Shown piece by piece: positions 1 to 6,927 of a stretch of 10,061 nt of DNA (position 1 is its first letter; each line of letters starts with the position of its first letter). The position numbers were made by a program, and so were the translations under genes. The notes under the pieces are model-generated. The model was not told the DNA's origin, did no database searches, and saw only the letters and a list, made by a program, of their open reading frames with translations. Source of the stretch: Agrobacterium fabrum (GTDB taxonomy: Bacteria > Pseudomonadota > Alphaproteobacteria > Rhizobiales > Rhizobiaceae); the NCBI GenBank assembly GCA_003241215.1, contig QFOL01000132.1, forward strand, positions 1 through 10,061, in the 5' to 3' direction.

Positions 1-249
1 TACATGCATATGTCGGAGAGCGACCGCGGCACGGCGGGGTTCGGCAATGTCGCATGGGACGAAGTGTTTTCCGCGCTCGCCGCCATCGATTTCAAGGGGG
101 TGCTGACGCTCGAGAGTTTTGCGGCCATGCCCGCGGACATGGCGGGTGCGATTTCGACCTGGCGGCCCGTCGCCGCCAGCGCCGAGGAGGTGCTGGACAA
201 GGGACTGGCCTTCCTGCGCGACAAGGCAAACCAGTACCGGATTTTCTGA
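1..249 (+). CDS. Sugar phosphate isomerase/epimerase, C-terminal fragment (cut by window edge)
   Basis: This is the last ~82 residues of a TIM-barrel sugar isomerase/epimerase of the D-tagatose 3-epimerase / D-psicose 3-epimerase superfamily. The frame is open from base 1, so the gene begins outside the window. The visible part opens with an H-M-S-E-S-D-R-G segment followed by a G-x-G-x-V-x-W pattern and then L-T-L-E-S-F. These correspond to the late strands of the barrel: the metal-ligand histidine region (compare H209 to R215 of the complete epimerase at 1032-1901) and the last metal-ligand glutamate (compare E244). Members use Mn2+ or Co2+ to epimerise C3 of ketoses or to isomerise related sugars in the cytoplasm. 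It lies 54 bp upstream of a kinase gene on the same strand and is probably co-transcribed with it. Family is fairly sure; exact substrate cannot be told from this fragment. Confidence 0.8.
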   Translation, partial: YMHMSESDRGTAGFGNVAWDEVFSALAAIDFKGVLTLESFAAMPADMAGAISTWRPVAASAEEVLDKGLAFLRDKANQYRIF

Positions 250-303
250 TCGCCGGCCCGATTAAGGCCGGTTGCCCCATCATTCATCGAGGCGAAGAGT
301 ACC

Positions 304-969
304 TTGAGTAAAATTGACGACAATGCCCGTGAAATTGCGGCCCTCGCCCTCAAACGTTCCGCCGGCGCGAATGGCCGGCGCGTGATGATCGCCATTGCCG
401 GCGCGCCGGGATCGGGAAAATCCGCCATCGCCGAACGTGTGGTGGATGTTCTGAACGCTGGTGAAGGCGTATCCGCCGCGCTTTTTCCGATGGACGGCTT
501 TCATTATGACGATGCCGTGCTTGAGGAGATGAAGCGCCGTCCGTTCAAGGGCGCCATCGATACCTTTGACGCCCACGGATTGCGGCACATGCTTGGGCGT
601 CTGAAGGCCAATGAGGATGATATCGTCGCCGTCCCCGTCTTTGACCGCGCGATCGAGATCGCCCGCGCCGGCGGCCGCCTTATCCCGCAATCCGTCGATA
701 TCATTGTCTGTGAGGGCAATTATCTGCTTGCCGGCCAGTCGCCCTGGGATCGCCTCAAACCGATATTCGACCTGACCGTCTTCGTCGATGTCGGCGAGGA
801 CGACCTGCGCAACCGCCTCAGGGAGCGCTGGCGCAGCTTTGGCCTCGCCGAAGACGAGATCAACCGCAAGGTTGAGGAGAACGACCTTCCGAATGGCCGG
901 TTCATCATTTCCACGAGCACGCAACCGGACCTTCGCATCGGAAATCCGGGAAGCAAATCCTCCTCCTGA
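304..969 (+). CDS. P-loop sugar/nucleoside kinase (FrcK / uridine-kinase-like)
   Basis: This is a 221-residue cytoplasmic P-loop kinase. The Walker A motif G-A-P-G-S-G-K-S lies at residues 33-40. It is followed by P-M-D-G-F-H-Y at 62-68, the substrate-side signature of the uridine kinase/phosphoribulokinase/pantothenate kinase group. An Arg-rich lid segment (R-N-R-L-R-E-R-W-R) and a closing N-D-L-P-N-G-R segment follow. This combination is typical of the FrcK proteins encoded with rhizobial ABC sugar operons. Translation most likely starts at the TTG at 304, because a GAGGCGAAGAG ribosome-binding stretch sits just upstream and no ATG fits. It lies between two epimerase genes, so the likely job is ATP-dependent phosphorylation of a ketose such as fructose or one made by the epimerases. 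The kinase fold is clear; the substrate is inferred from context. Confidence 0.82.
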   Translation: MSKIDDNAREIAALALKRSAGANGRRVMIAIAGAPGSGKSAIAERVVDVLNAGEGVSAALFPMDGFHYDDAVLEEMKRRPFKGAIDTFDAHGLRHMLGRLKANEDDIVAVPVFDRAIEIARAGGRLIPQSVDIIVCEGNYLLAGQSPWDRLKPIFDLTVFVDVGEDDLRNRLRERWRSFGLAEDEINRKVEENDLPNGRFIISTSTQPDLRIGNPGSKSSS

Positions 970-1031
970 CATCGGCTGAACGCGCGCCTCCAATCAAGAA
1001 CCAGCGAAACAGAAAAGTGAAAGAGACCCCC

Positions 1032-1901
1032 ATGAAACACGGCATCTATTATTCTTACTGGGAACATGAGTGGAGCGCCAAGTTCGGTCCCTATGTCGAG
1101 AAGGTCGCGAAGCTCGGTTTCGACGTCATCGAGGTCGCCGCACACCACATCAACGACTATAGCGACGCCGAACTTGCCGACATCAAGCGGAGCGCCAGGG
1201 ATAACGGCATCATCCTCACCGCCGGCATCGGCCCGTCGAAAACGAAGAACCTCTCTTCGGAGGATGCTTCGGTGCGCGCGGCGGGCAAGGCGTTTTTTGA
1301 ACGCACCCTTGCCAATGTCGCCAAGCTCGACATCCGCACCATCGGCGGCGCACTGCATTCCTACTGGCCGATCGACTATTCCCAACCCGTCGACAAGGCG
1401 GGCGATTACGCCCGCGGTGTCGAGGGTATCAACGGCATTGCGGATTTCGCCAATGATCTCGGCATCAACCTGTGCATCGAAGTCCTCAACCGCTTTGAAA
1501 ACCACGTGCTCAATACCGCGGCCGAAGGCGTTGCCTTCGTCAGGGATGTCGGCAAGAACAATGTGAAGGTCATGCTGGATACCTTCCACATGAATATCGA
1601 GGAAGACAGTTTTGGTGAAGCCATCCGCACGGCCGGCCCGTTGCTCGGGCATTTCCACACCGGCGAGAGCAATCGCCGCGTGCCGGGCAAGGGCAGGATG
1701 CCCTGGCACGAAATCGGCCTCGCGCTTCGCGATATAGATTACACCGGCGCGGTCGTCATGGAACCCTTCGTCAAGACCGGCGGGACGATCGGCTCCGACA
1801 TCAAGGTATGGCGTGACCTCAGCGACGGCGCCGACCTCGCGAAAATGGATGAGGATGCTCGCAATGCCCTGGCATTCTCCCGTTTCGTCCTCGGCGGCTG
1901 A
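1032..1901 (+). CDS. dpe: D-psicose (D-allulose) 3-epimerase
   Basis: This 289-residue enzyme interconverts D-fructose and D-psicose (D-allulose) by epimerising C3, using Mn2+ or Co2+. It matches, from memory, the Agrobacterium tumefaciens enzyme of known structure over its full length. The metal-binding and catalytic set is intact: E150 and E244 as general acid/base and metal ligands, D183 and H209 as metal ligands, plus E156, H186, R215 and W112 around the substrate. The ATG at 1032 is chosen because it gives the known N-terminus M-K-H-G-I-Y-Y and is preceded by GAAAGAGA. A GTG at 1017 would add five residues and has no ribosome-binding site. It follows the kinase by 62 bp and is closed by an intrinsic terminator 20 bp downstream, so it is the last gene of a sugar-use operon. 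Identification is firm. Confidence 0.96.
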   Translation: MKHGIYYSYWEHEWSAKFGPYVEKVAKLGFDVIEVAAHHINDYSDAELADIKRSARDNGIILTAGIGPSKTKNLSSEDASVRAAGKAFFERTLANVAKLDIRTIGGALHSYWPIDYSQPVDKAGDYARGVEGINGIADFANDLGINLCIEVLNRFENHVLNTAAEGVAFVRDVGKNNVKVMLDTFHMNIEEDSFGEAIRTAGPLLGHFHTGESNRRVPGKGRMPWHEIGLALRDIDYTGAVVMEPFVKTGGTIGSDIKVWRDLSDGADLAKMDEDARNALAFSRFVLGG

Positions 1902-1920
1902 TGCCCTATCGACGCGTCGA

Positions 1921-1951
1921 CCGGGCGGCGGTCATCCGTCGCCCGGTTTTT
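1921..1951 (+). terminator. Rho-independent terminator of the epimerase operon
   Basis: An 11-bp stem (1921-1931 with 1936-1946, one G-T wobble) closes on a TCAT tetraloop and is followed at once by five T residues. The stem is almost all G and C. It sits 20 bp after the epimerase stop codon and before a gene on the opposite strand. Confidence 0.9.
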
Positions 1952-2075
1952 ACACCGCTAAATGCGGCCGCAGATCGCGGATAGGTCCGCCGGCGTGCTT
2001 TTTCGCGCGACGCCTGCGCGATGGTGCTTGATCAGACGTCTTCCCTCCAGACAGTGTGAGGAGGAAAAGCAACGA

Positions 2076-3284
2076 TCACTCGGGGCGCTGCAGCAGGGCG
2101 AGAGCGACCGTGGATGCCGCCAGGATCGCGGTCAGAGCCAGCGGAGCAATAGCCCCATAGGAATCAACGATATAGCCGCCCAAAACCGCCCCGATACTGA
2201 TGGCCACCTGAAAAGAAACAACCATCAGACTGCCTGCCGCTTCCAGCGCGTCGGGTGCGCCGCGGGAAAGGTTGGTGGGCAGCACCACAGGCGCCATGCC
2301 GAAGGCAAGCCCCCAAAGGGCGACGAGAGCAAATGCGGCGCCGGTATGAACACCCCAGACAACGAGGGCGATCGTCGCAAATGCCATCAGGGCGGCGGTA
2401 ACGATGAGTGCGAGGCGGATACTGGTGTCAGCCATCCGGCCCCCCAGTACATTGCCGATCACGGAAGCGACGCCAAAGCCGAGCAGGGCGAGAGCGATCG
2501 GCGTGGTCTCAAGCAGCGTCACCTGTTCGAGGAAGGGACGCACATAGACCGAACCGGCAAAATGCCCCGTCATCAGCAACAGTATCGCCAGCATGCCCAG
2601 CTGAACGCTGCGCCGCCGCGTCAGCCGGAAAACATCGGAAAGACTGTTGCTCGTACTTGCCGGCAGCGACGGCAGGCTGAGTATCTGCAGCAGCATGGCA
2701 ATTATGGCAAGTCCAGCTGTCATAGACATGGCGATGCGCCATCCCAGCCAGTCGCTGATCAAGGCGCCCATCGAAGGAGCCGCAATGGTGGCGAGCGAAA
2801 CGCCGAGGGTGACGATAGCCATGCCGCGCCCGGTCGAATTCGCGCCGACAAGCCGCGCCACAACCGCAACCGAAAGTGCCCAGAAGCCGCTGAGCGCAAT
2901 ACCCAGTCCGGCCCGGCCCACCAACAACAGCCAGAAATCGGCAGCAACTGATGCGAGAATGTTGGAGCCGATCGCCAGTGCGCTAAGACCGACAAGCACG
3001 GTCTTGCGGTTCAGTTTGCCGATGAGGACATTGCTCAGCAAAGCCGTCACGGCGCCCACGGAAGCTGTCGCCGTAACAACCTGCCCGGCCGTACCCTCGG
3101 TAATGCCGAGATCGCGCGCCATGGGCGTCAACAATCCCGCGAGCAGGAACTCGGCCGATACCAGCGCAAAGCTGGTGGCCGCCATCGAAAGAACCGCGAA
3201 CCAGGTCGCAGCGGTCCATGCGGGTTGCTCGGCGGCCTCCAGGGCAATTGTTGACCCATCAAATTCTGATGTCGTGTCCGTCAT
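2076..3284 (-). CDS. MFS exporter, NepI/AraJ-like DHA1 family
   Basis: This is a 402-residue inner-membrane transporter with about twelve hydrophobic segments, the usual size for the drug:H+ antiporter-1 family. The segment near residues 44-69 (A-E-F-L-L-A-G-L-L-T-P-M-A-R-D-L-G-I) and the later V-G-R-A-G-L-G-I-A-L-S-G-F-W segment resemble E. coli NepI, which exports purine ribonucleosides such as inosine. The loop 2-3 motif is G-K-L-N-R-K-T (89-95), a weakened form of the MFS A motif with Asn in place of the usual Asp. The ATG at 3284 is supported by a strong AAGGAGAG ribosome-binding site a few bases upstream. It converges on the epimerase operon and lies downstream of the cyclase gene with a 319-bp gap, so it probably has its own promoter. 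Transporter class is secure; the nucleoside substrate is only a suggestion. Confidence 0.88.
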   Translation of the reverse strand: MTDTTSEFDGSTIALEAAEQPAWTAATWFAVLSMAATSFALVSAEFLLAGLLTPMARDLGITEGTAGQVVTATASVGAVTALLSNVLIGKLNRKTVLVGLSALAIGSNILASVAADFWLLLVGRAGLGIALSGFWALSVAVVARLVGANSTGRGMAIVTLGVSLATIAAPSMGALISDWLGWRIAMSMTAGLAIIAMLLQILSLPSLPASTSNSLSDVFRLTRRRSVQLGMLAILLLMTGHFAGSVYVRPFLEQVTLLETTPIALALLGFGVASVIGNVLGGRMADTSIRLALIVTAALMAFATIALVVWGVHTGAAFALVALWGLAFGMAPVVLPTNLSRGAPDALEAAGSLMVVSFQVAISIGAVLGGYIVDSYGAIAPLALTAILAASTVALALLQRPE

Positions 3285-3603
3285 GGTTTCTCTCCTTGAG
3301 TTGGAAGAGTTTTAGACGAATTTTTTCGGATGATATGTATCTAAAAATCCAAATTTCATGCCTATTTCTCCGAATTTTGTGCGCCGCACAACGTTGGGCA
3401 CGTCCCTGCGCGATCGCTTCGGTCACGTCATAGCGGTGTTCGACCCTCAAGTGGATCGCGCTTCATGGCATCTGCCGTCAATCGCGAGATCTTTGAGTTC
3501 GTGGAGCCAGCTCTATCGGTTAAGCCACGCGTGCTTGAGGCCGCACCGTCTTCAATTTTTTGGTGTTCACGTCCTGTGCCGCTATTGGCCGGGAAACCGT
3601 TCG
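3285..3603. other. Gene-free gap between MFS and diguanylate cyclase genes
   Basis: No convincing gene was found on either strand. The frames that cross this gap have no ribosome-binding site, and the longest one runs into the antisense of the cyclase gene. The part next to the exporter (about 3300-3355) is AT-rich and should hold its promoter; a TATCAT (5 of 6 matches to the -10 consensus) can be read on the - strand at about 3328-3333, but no good -35 partner is present. A small CGAA-tttt-TTCG hairpin lies in the same stretch. No clear terminator follows the cyclase gene. Confidence 0.5.
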
Positions 3604-5373
3604 CTAGATCGTGTCGAACGATACCCATCTGTTGCGACCACTCTGTTTGGCGTTCAACAGTGCAGCATCGGCTCGTTCCAGCACGCTGCTGACAGTCCCG
3701 CCGGCGGGTGCAGTTGCTATACCGACAGAGACGGTAATAGGGTCGAGAAGACGACCGCGGTAGTTGACCGGCGCCTGCTCGACAGCACGCCGGAGTTTTT
3801 CCGCAACCTTCATTCCTGCTTCAATTCCCGCTCCAGGCATCAGCACGGTAAATTCCTCCCCGCCGAAACGGAAGAGATGACCCGCATCGCCAACGGCTTC
3901 GGAAAGAACCTGTGCCACGTATTGCATGACAGCGTCACCGGCATCGTGGCCAAAGCGGTCGTTGAAACGCTTGAAATAGTCGATGTCCAGCATCAGGCAG
4001 GCGAGCGGCTCATCCGGCTTTTCAAGATGCCTGTTCAGTGCTTCATCAAGAGACCGGCGGTTTGAAAGACCTGTCAGCGCATCCTGTTTGGCCATGCCCA
4101 CCAACCGCTGCCGAAGCTGGAGATTTGCGACCGCAAGGCCAATATTCTCTGCGAGAAGTTCCAGATAAAGTCGCTCTGTTTCGAGCGTTTCGCTTCTTGT
4201 CAGGATTTCGAGATACAACAGGCCAACGGTCTCCCCCAGAGCAGTCAGCGGGATACAGAGGCCGGTGCCGGAGTTTTCCTGTAGATGATGGCAGACGACA
4301 TCGTCGCCGTCCGGATTGCTGGTGTGGGGGCGCCCGCGGCGCAGTGCCCAACAATCATCAATTAGAAACTCCGCCGCGGAAAACGACGGGTCGGACCATT
4401 TACCGCCAGATTGAAGTAGCGAACTGTTTTCTTTGAAGACAAGCAGGCGTCCTGCGATGGCAGGAAAAATCTGCGGCATGAACTTCGATACCACGTCGGA
4501 AAGCTCGTTCTGATTCTGGCATGCCTGAATCCGATGCATCATCTGCAGGATCAGGTCCTTGATGCGCTGATTTTTACGATGCTCCGCATCAAGCCGTTCC
4601 CGCTCCAGCCCGTTGCTGCGGAAGATCCTTATAGCTTGGTTCATCTCTCCAATTTCATCGCGACGCCCTTCGTCGGGTACATCGATACTGTAATCCTGCC
4701 TGGCAAGGCGCATGACAATGTTGCTCATCCTGATCAGGGGGGCGGCCACTCGCCTGCTCAGGACAAAATAAAGCACGGCCAAAAACATCAGCGCCGTTAG
4801 CGCCAGCATGACCTTCGCGATCGATCCGTAGAAATCGCTTCGGCTCTTTGCCTGATCGACCATTGCCTGGGTGCGAGCCGCAACGGTTTCTCTCAGCGTT
4901 GAGACACTCTTCAGCAAGCCCTCATGCAGTTGGTAATATTCATTGCCGAACAGGAGCTGTTGCGCATCGCTCTGGCGGCCGGAGCGATAAAATCCGATGG
5001 CCTGACGCTCGATCTTATCCAGCGTGTCGGCGCTTCTGCGTATGTCCAGAAACAATTCCTGCTCCTGCTGCGAAGCACCGTGCTCAGAGAGTTTGTCCAG
5101 ATTCGTTTCAAGCCGGTTTTCCTGGTCCTCGTCGACATAGAACTTTGCCAGATGCTGTTCATCGCCCCGCATGATGTAGAGGCGCGCCTCTTCTGTGCGC
5201 TCATTGGCGACAATTGCCAGCTCCTCGCCGAGATCATTCAGTTCAAGGTGAGTCTCTATTGCTGCACGCTCTTTAGAAGCGCTCCTGGCCGATAAAATGA
5301 ATGTGGTCGCCGACACTGTCGTCAATATCAGTGTCACGGCATAAGCGAGGTTCGTGATGGTGCTAAGTCGCAT
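3604..5373 (-). CDS. Membrane-bound HAMP-GAF-GGDEF diguanylate cyclase
   Basis: This 589-residue protein should make the second messenger cyclic di-GMP from two GTP at the inner face of the cytoplasmic membrane. Reading order: membrane segment at ~10-29; a mostly helical periplasmic sensor region ~30-184 with no cysteine; a second membrane segment ~185-205; a HAMP linker ~206-258; a short coiled stretch; a GAF-like domain ~270-422; and a GGDEF domain ~430-585. The cyclase domain has D-A-L-T-G-L-S-N-R-R (431-440), D-I-D-Y-F-K-R-F-N-D (472-481) and an intact G-G-E-E-F active-site loop (504-508), so it should be active. The product-inhibition site R-x-x-D expected five residues before the loop reads D-A-G-H here. 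The ATG at 5373 has only a weak ribosome-binding sequence, but the membrane segment begins right after it. The sensed signals, periplasmic and GAF, are unknown. Confidence 0.92.
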   Translation of the reverse strand: MRLSTITNLAYAVTLILTTVSATTFILSARSASKERAAIETHLELNDLGEELAIVANERTEEARLYIMRGDEQHLAKFYVDEDQENRLETNLDKLSEHGASQQEQELFLDIRRSADTLDKIERQAIGFYRSGRQSDAQQLLFGNEYYQLHEGLLKSVSTLRETVAARTQAMVDQAKSRSDFYGSIAKVMLALTALMFLAVLYFVLSRRVAAPLIRMSNIVMRLARQDYSIDVPDEGRRDEIGEMNQAIRIFRSNGLERERLDAEHRKNQRIKDLILQMMHRIQACQNQNELSDVVSKFMPQIFPAIAGRLLVFKENSSLLQSGGKWSDPSFSAAEFLIDDCWALRRGRPHTSNPDGDDVVCHHLQENSGTGLCIPLTALGETVGLLYLEILTRSETLETERLYLELLAENIGLAVANLQLRQRLVGMAKQDALTGLSNRRSLDEALNRHLEKPDEPLACLMLDIDYFKRFNDRFGHDAGDAVMQYVAQVLSEAVGDAGHLFRFGGEEFTVLMPGAGIEAGMKVAEKLRRAVEQAPVNYRGRLLDPITVSVGIATAPAGGTVSSVLERADAALLNAKQSGRNRWVSFDTI

Positions 5374-5428
5374 GATGGCGCCAAATGCTTGCCGCGTGGT
5401 ATGGCAACCGGGTGCGGCGGGTTCAGTT

Positions 5429-5515
5429 TCAGGTTCTGATCAGCCAGGCCATGCCGCCAAAGGAAAGGACAATCCACCTGATATTGTCGTTATGGTCGAT
5501 CACGAGACGGGTAAT
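5429..5515 (-). other. Possible small membrane peptide (unproven)
   Basis: A short frame on the cyclase strand ends at 5429 and could encode 24 residues from a GTG at 5503, or 28 from an ATT at 5515. The ATT is preceded by AAGGGG at an ideal distance, while the GTG is not. The sequence is polar at the start (D-H-N-D-N) and then has about 15 hydrophobic residues (I-R-W-I-V-L-S-F-G-G-M-A-W-L-I), as in a single-pass mini-protein. It lies 55 bp upstream of the cyclase start and might be a leader peptide. An ATT start is rare, so this stays doubtful. Confidence 0.15.
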
Positions 5516-5752
5516 GGCTGATCCCCTTGCTTATCTTTTAGTAGCGCCGCCTCAAATGTCCAACGCAGCGTGCGGATTAAATTACCAAATTTTTAGTTGT
5601 GTGCCACTTCGCGAATACCTGGACTATTGGGAGGCTGCATCCGATTTTGGATATGCGACAGGAACCGGCAGACCGCAACCTGCTTGATGCATGGTTATTG
5701 CCCGGACTATCGAAGAGTGATCTTGATACTATAGGCTGTGGATACCTGTGCG

Positions 5753-5770
5753 TTGAGGATATTATCTCAA
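5753..5770. promoter_or_regulatory. Short palindrome upstream of lipoprotein gene
   Basis: TTGAG and CTCAA arms flank eight AT-rich bases, giving an operator-like palindrome 55 bp before the lipoprotein start. No regulator is known for it, and the arms are short enough to arise by chance in AT-rich DNA. Confidence 0.2.
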
Positions 5771-5773
5771 TAT

Positions 5774-5798
5774 TTGCAGGATATATTGTGCGTGTTGT
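5774..5798 (+). other. T-DNA-border-like sequence
   Basis: Bases 5776-5790 read GCAGGATATATTGTG, an exact 15-base match to positions 3-17 of the nopaline-type left border repeat of Ti plasmids. Over the first 17 border positions, 16 match; the second base is T instead of G. The last eight positions do not match unless one extra C at 5791 is allowed, after which GTGT also fits. The site is 27 bp upstream of the lipoprotein start and contains TATATT, so it may instead be part of a promoter. No virulence gene, opine gene or second border is visible in the window. Confidence 0.35.
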
Positions 5799-5824
5799 AC
5801 CTTGCCTTTTGGGGAATGAATTGA

Positions 5825-6202
5825 ATGAGGACGACTCTATTACTCTGTGCAGCCGCAATGACACTGACTGGCTGCCAGAGCCCGGCGCCACAATCTGTTT
5901 TGGATTCGCAGCGTCCTCCGTCCAGATCGATTAAACGCGAATATGTGGACGCCTTGCGCGGAACCATCAAACCCGGAGATTTCACGAAAGCCGAGATTTC
6001 GAGCGTAGTGCTGCTCGATCCTGAAAGGCAGATCTACGCTTATTGCACGCGGACGGCGGAACGTGCCAACCCGAATTGGTCCTATATCGGTGTAGCCCTA
6101 TATCAGAACGTGAGTGTGGACGTCTCAAAGAATGACTACCGCTGCCGTGACAAGCGGTTGCGTTATTATGATTTTCCTGAGTTGCTGAAAATGAAGTCCT
6201 GA
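5825..6202 (+). CDS. Small lipoprotein of unknown function
   Basis: A 125-residue protein begins with a lipoprotein signal peptide: M-R-T-T, then a hydrophobic run, then a lipobox L-T-G-C with the acylated cysteine at residue 17. After removal of the signal it should be anchored to the periplasmic face of a membrane. The mature part is about 109 residues, rich in charged and aromatic residues, with two further cysteines (C-T-R-T and C-R-D-K) that could form a disulfide bond. Neither a known domain nor a repeat was recognised. A GGGGAA ribosome-binding site sits eight bases before the ATG. It is transcribed away from the cyclase gene and toward the small secreted protein on the other strand, with which it converges across 213 bp. 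It appears to be a single-gene unit. The lipoprotein assignment is solid; the role is unknown. Confidence 0.82.
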   Translation: MRTTLLLCAAAMTLTGCQSPAPQSVLDSQRPPSRSIKREYVDALRGTIKPGDFTKAEISSVVLLDPERQIYAYCTRTAERANPNWSYIGVALYQNVSVDVSKNDYRCRDKRLRYYDFPELLKMKS

Positions 6203-6415
6203 TAGAGCCGGGCAGGCGGCGTCACCGCTTCTGACGTGTGCGGGTTTCGTAGGGAATCTAGAAAGCAGTGACTGTAAACCACTAACTTTCGCAGGTGCCT
6301 TCTGGCGTCAGGAATTGCAGTTGCCGCCAACGTTGAGAAGACCCAATTTCTCGGCTTCATCGATCTGCATTCGCATCGTACTCCGTCAAAACGAGTCCAC
6401 GGCCTAGATCGGCAA
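6203..6415. other. Intergenic region between convergent small exported-protein genes
   Basis: These 213 bp hold no clear gene and no strong terminator. A 22-residue frame on the - strand (6308-6376, ATG preceded by GGAG) encodes an acidic then Gly/Asn-rich peptide ending in N-C-N-S. It may be a fragment of an older gene or simply chance. Confidence 0.35.
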
Positions 6416-6778
6416 TTACTCTTCAAAGCCGCTCTGCGCATGCGAGATCGTCTTGCAGGTCCCGCTGTCCTTTTCGCCAACCATGCGCTTGTCTCGAACG
6501 ACTGAACCTTTGGCGATGTCGATCTCCCATGCCACCGAGCCTTCATTCAGACTCGCTTTACCACCGACAAAGGTGCCTTTCTCCATTCTCTGACTTCCAG
6601 AAGCCGGGACATAAACTCCAAATGTCCCGGTGGCTTCGTCGAGAGCGAAATTGAACACCTGAGGGGTTCCCTTCGAAGTTGCGAGTTCACAGCTGAGATA
6701 TGTCGGCGCGGCAAAGGCGGCAGAGCTCGAAAAAAGCAGGGCAGCAGCGGCAAATCCTGTTCCTGTAATGACGTTCAA
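6416..6778 (-). CDS. Small secreted periplasmic protein, unknown function
   Basis: A 120-residue protein has a Sec-type signal peptide with a hydrophobic run ending A-F-A, so cleavage is expected after residue 23. The n-region lacks a positive charge, which is unusual. The mature protein of about 97 residues has exactly two cysteines, C30 and C108, near its two ends; they could close the fold with one disulfide. A run of alternating polar and hydrophobic residues (F-N-F-A-L-D, T-F-G-V-Y-V, V-A-W-E-I-D-I) suggests a small beta-sandwich or barrel. The start is a TTG at 6778, preceded by GAGG at a good distance; no ATG is in frame before an upstream stop. A fair promoter lies directly upstream. 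It is divergent from the toxin-antitoxin operon and convergent with the lipoprotein gene. I do not recognise the family. Confidence 0.72.
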   Translation of the reverse strand: MNVITGTGFAAAALLFSSSAAFAAPTYLSCELATSKGTPQVFNFALDEATGTFGVYVPASGSQRMEKGTFVGGKASLNEGSVAWEIDIAKGSVVRDKRMVGEKDSGTCKTISHAQSGFEE

Positions 6779-6796
6779 TTCCTGATCCTCATTTGT

Positions 6797-6825
6797 ATTT
6801 TCTCGTTAGACTGGAAATATTTCAA
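6797..6825 (-). promoter_or_regulatory. Candidate sigma-70 promoter of the secreted-protein gene
   Basis: Read on the - strand, TTGAAA (6825-6820, 5 of 6 matches) is followed after 17 bases by GAAAAT (6802-6797, 4 of 6). Transcription would begin near 6790, right at the ribosome-binding site, so the leader would be very short. The -35 box overlaps a perfect 10-bp palindrome GAAATATTTC (6814-6823). Confidence 0.3.
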
Positions 6826-6858
6826 CCGGTCGGCAAAGTAAACGATATAGCGATTTGA

Positions 6859-6888
6859 CCCCTGTGGCGCTTACGATCGACCAAGGGG
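6859..6888. repeat. Imperfect inverted repeat between divergent promoters
   Basis: CCCCT-g-TGG (6859-6867) pairs with CCAAGGGG (6881-6888) over eight base pairs with one bulged G and a 13-base loop. It lies between the two divergent transcription units and could be a regulator site or a hairpin. No T run follows it. Confidence 0.3.
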
Positions 6889-6914
6889 CACGCGTTGCCG
6901 GCACGCTGTGATGA

Positions 6915-6927
6915 ATATTGACAATAT
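6915..6927. promoter_or_regulatory. Perfect palindrome over the parDE -35 box (putative ParD operator)
   Basis: ATATTG-A-CAATAT is a perfect 13-base palindrome with one central base. Its right half includes the TTGACA -35 hexamer of the toxin-antitoxin promoter. Ribbon-helix-helix antitoxins commonly repress their own operon by binding such short palindromes, so this is the expected place and form for autoregulation. Confidence 0.55.

Larger units (their letters stand above)
5374..5824. other. Gene-free region between divergent cyclase and lipoprotein genes
   Basis: These 451 bp separate two divergent genes and should carry both promoters. The half nearer the lipoprotein is AT-rich. It holds a short palindrome (5753-5770), a T-DNA-border-like stretch (5774-5790) and a possible tiny membrane peptide on the - strand (5429-5515); each is listed separately. 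Longer open frames exist here, but they lack ribosome-binding sites and protein-like composition. Confidence 0.5.

Noticed and set aside
1017..1031. GTG start that would extend the D-psicose 3-epimerase by five residues
   Set aside because: It has no ribosome-binding site, and the ATG at 1032 gives the exact known N-terminus and active-site numbering.
280..1709. Long open frames on the - strand opposite the kinase and epimerase genes
   Set aside because: They are shadows of high-GC coding sequence; the + strand products are clearly recognised and the - strand translations show no family features.
1962..2951. 329-codon frame on the + strand across the exporter gene
   Set aside because: Its product is rich in Gln, Arg, His and Gly in a pattern typical of the antisense of a hydrophobic membrane protein; the exporter has a strong ribosome-binding site.
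3358..4065. 235-codon frame on the + strand crossing the gap and the end of the cyclase gene
   Set aside because: It has no ribosome-binding site, most of it is antisense to the GGDEF domain, and its sequence resembles no protein.
5599..5934. 111-codon frame overlapping the lipoprotein start
   Set aside because: It has no ribosome-binding site and runs out of frame through the lipoprotein signal peptide, which is well supported.
6308..6376. 22-residue frame on the - strand with a GGAG site
   Set aside because: Too short to support without homologues; kept only as a note in the intergenic entry.
6166..6546. 126-codon frame on the - strand covering the convergent intergenic region
   Set aside because: Most of it is out-of-frame shadow of the secreted protein, and its composition (Arg, Ser, Pro) is typical of a shadow.
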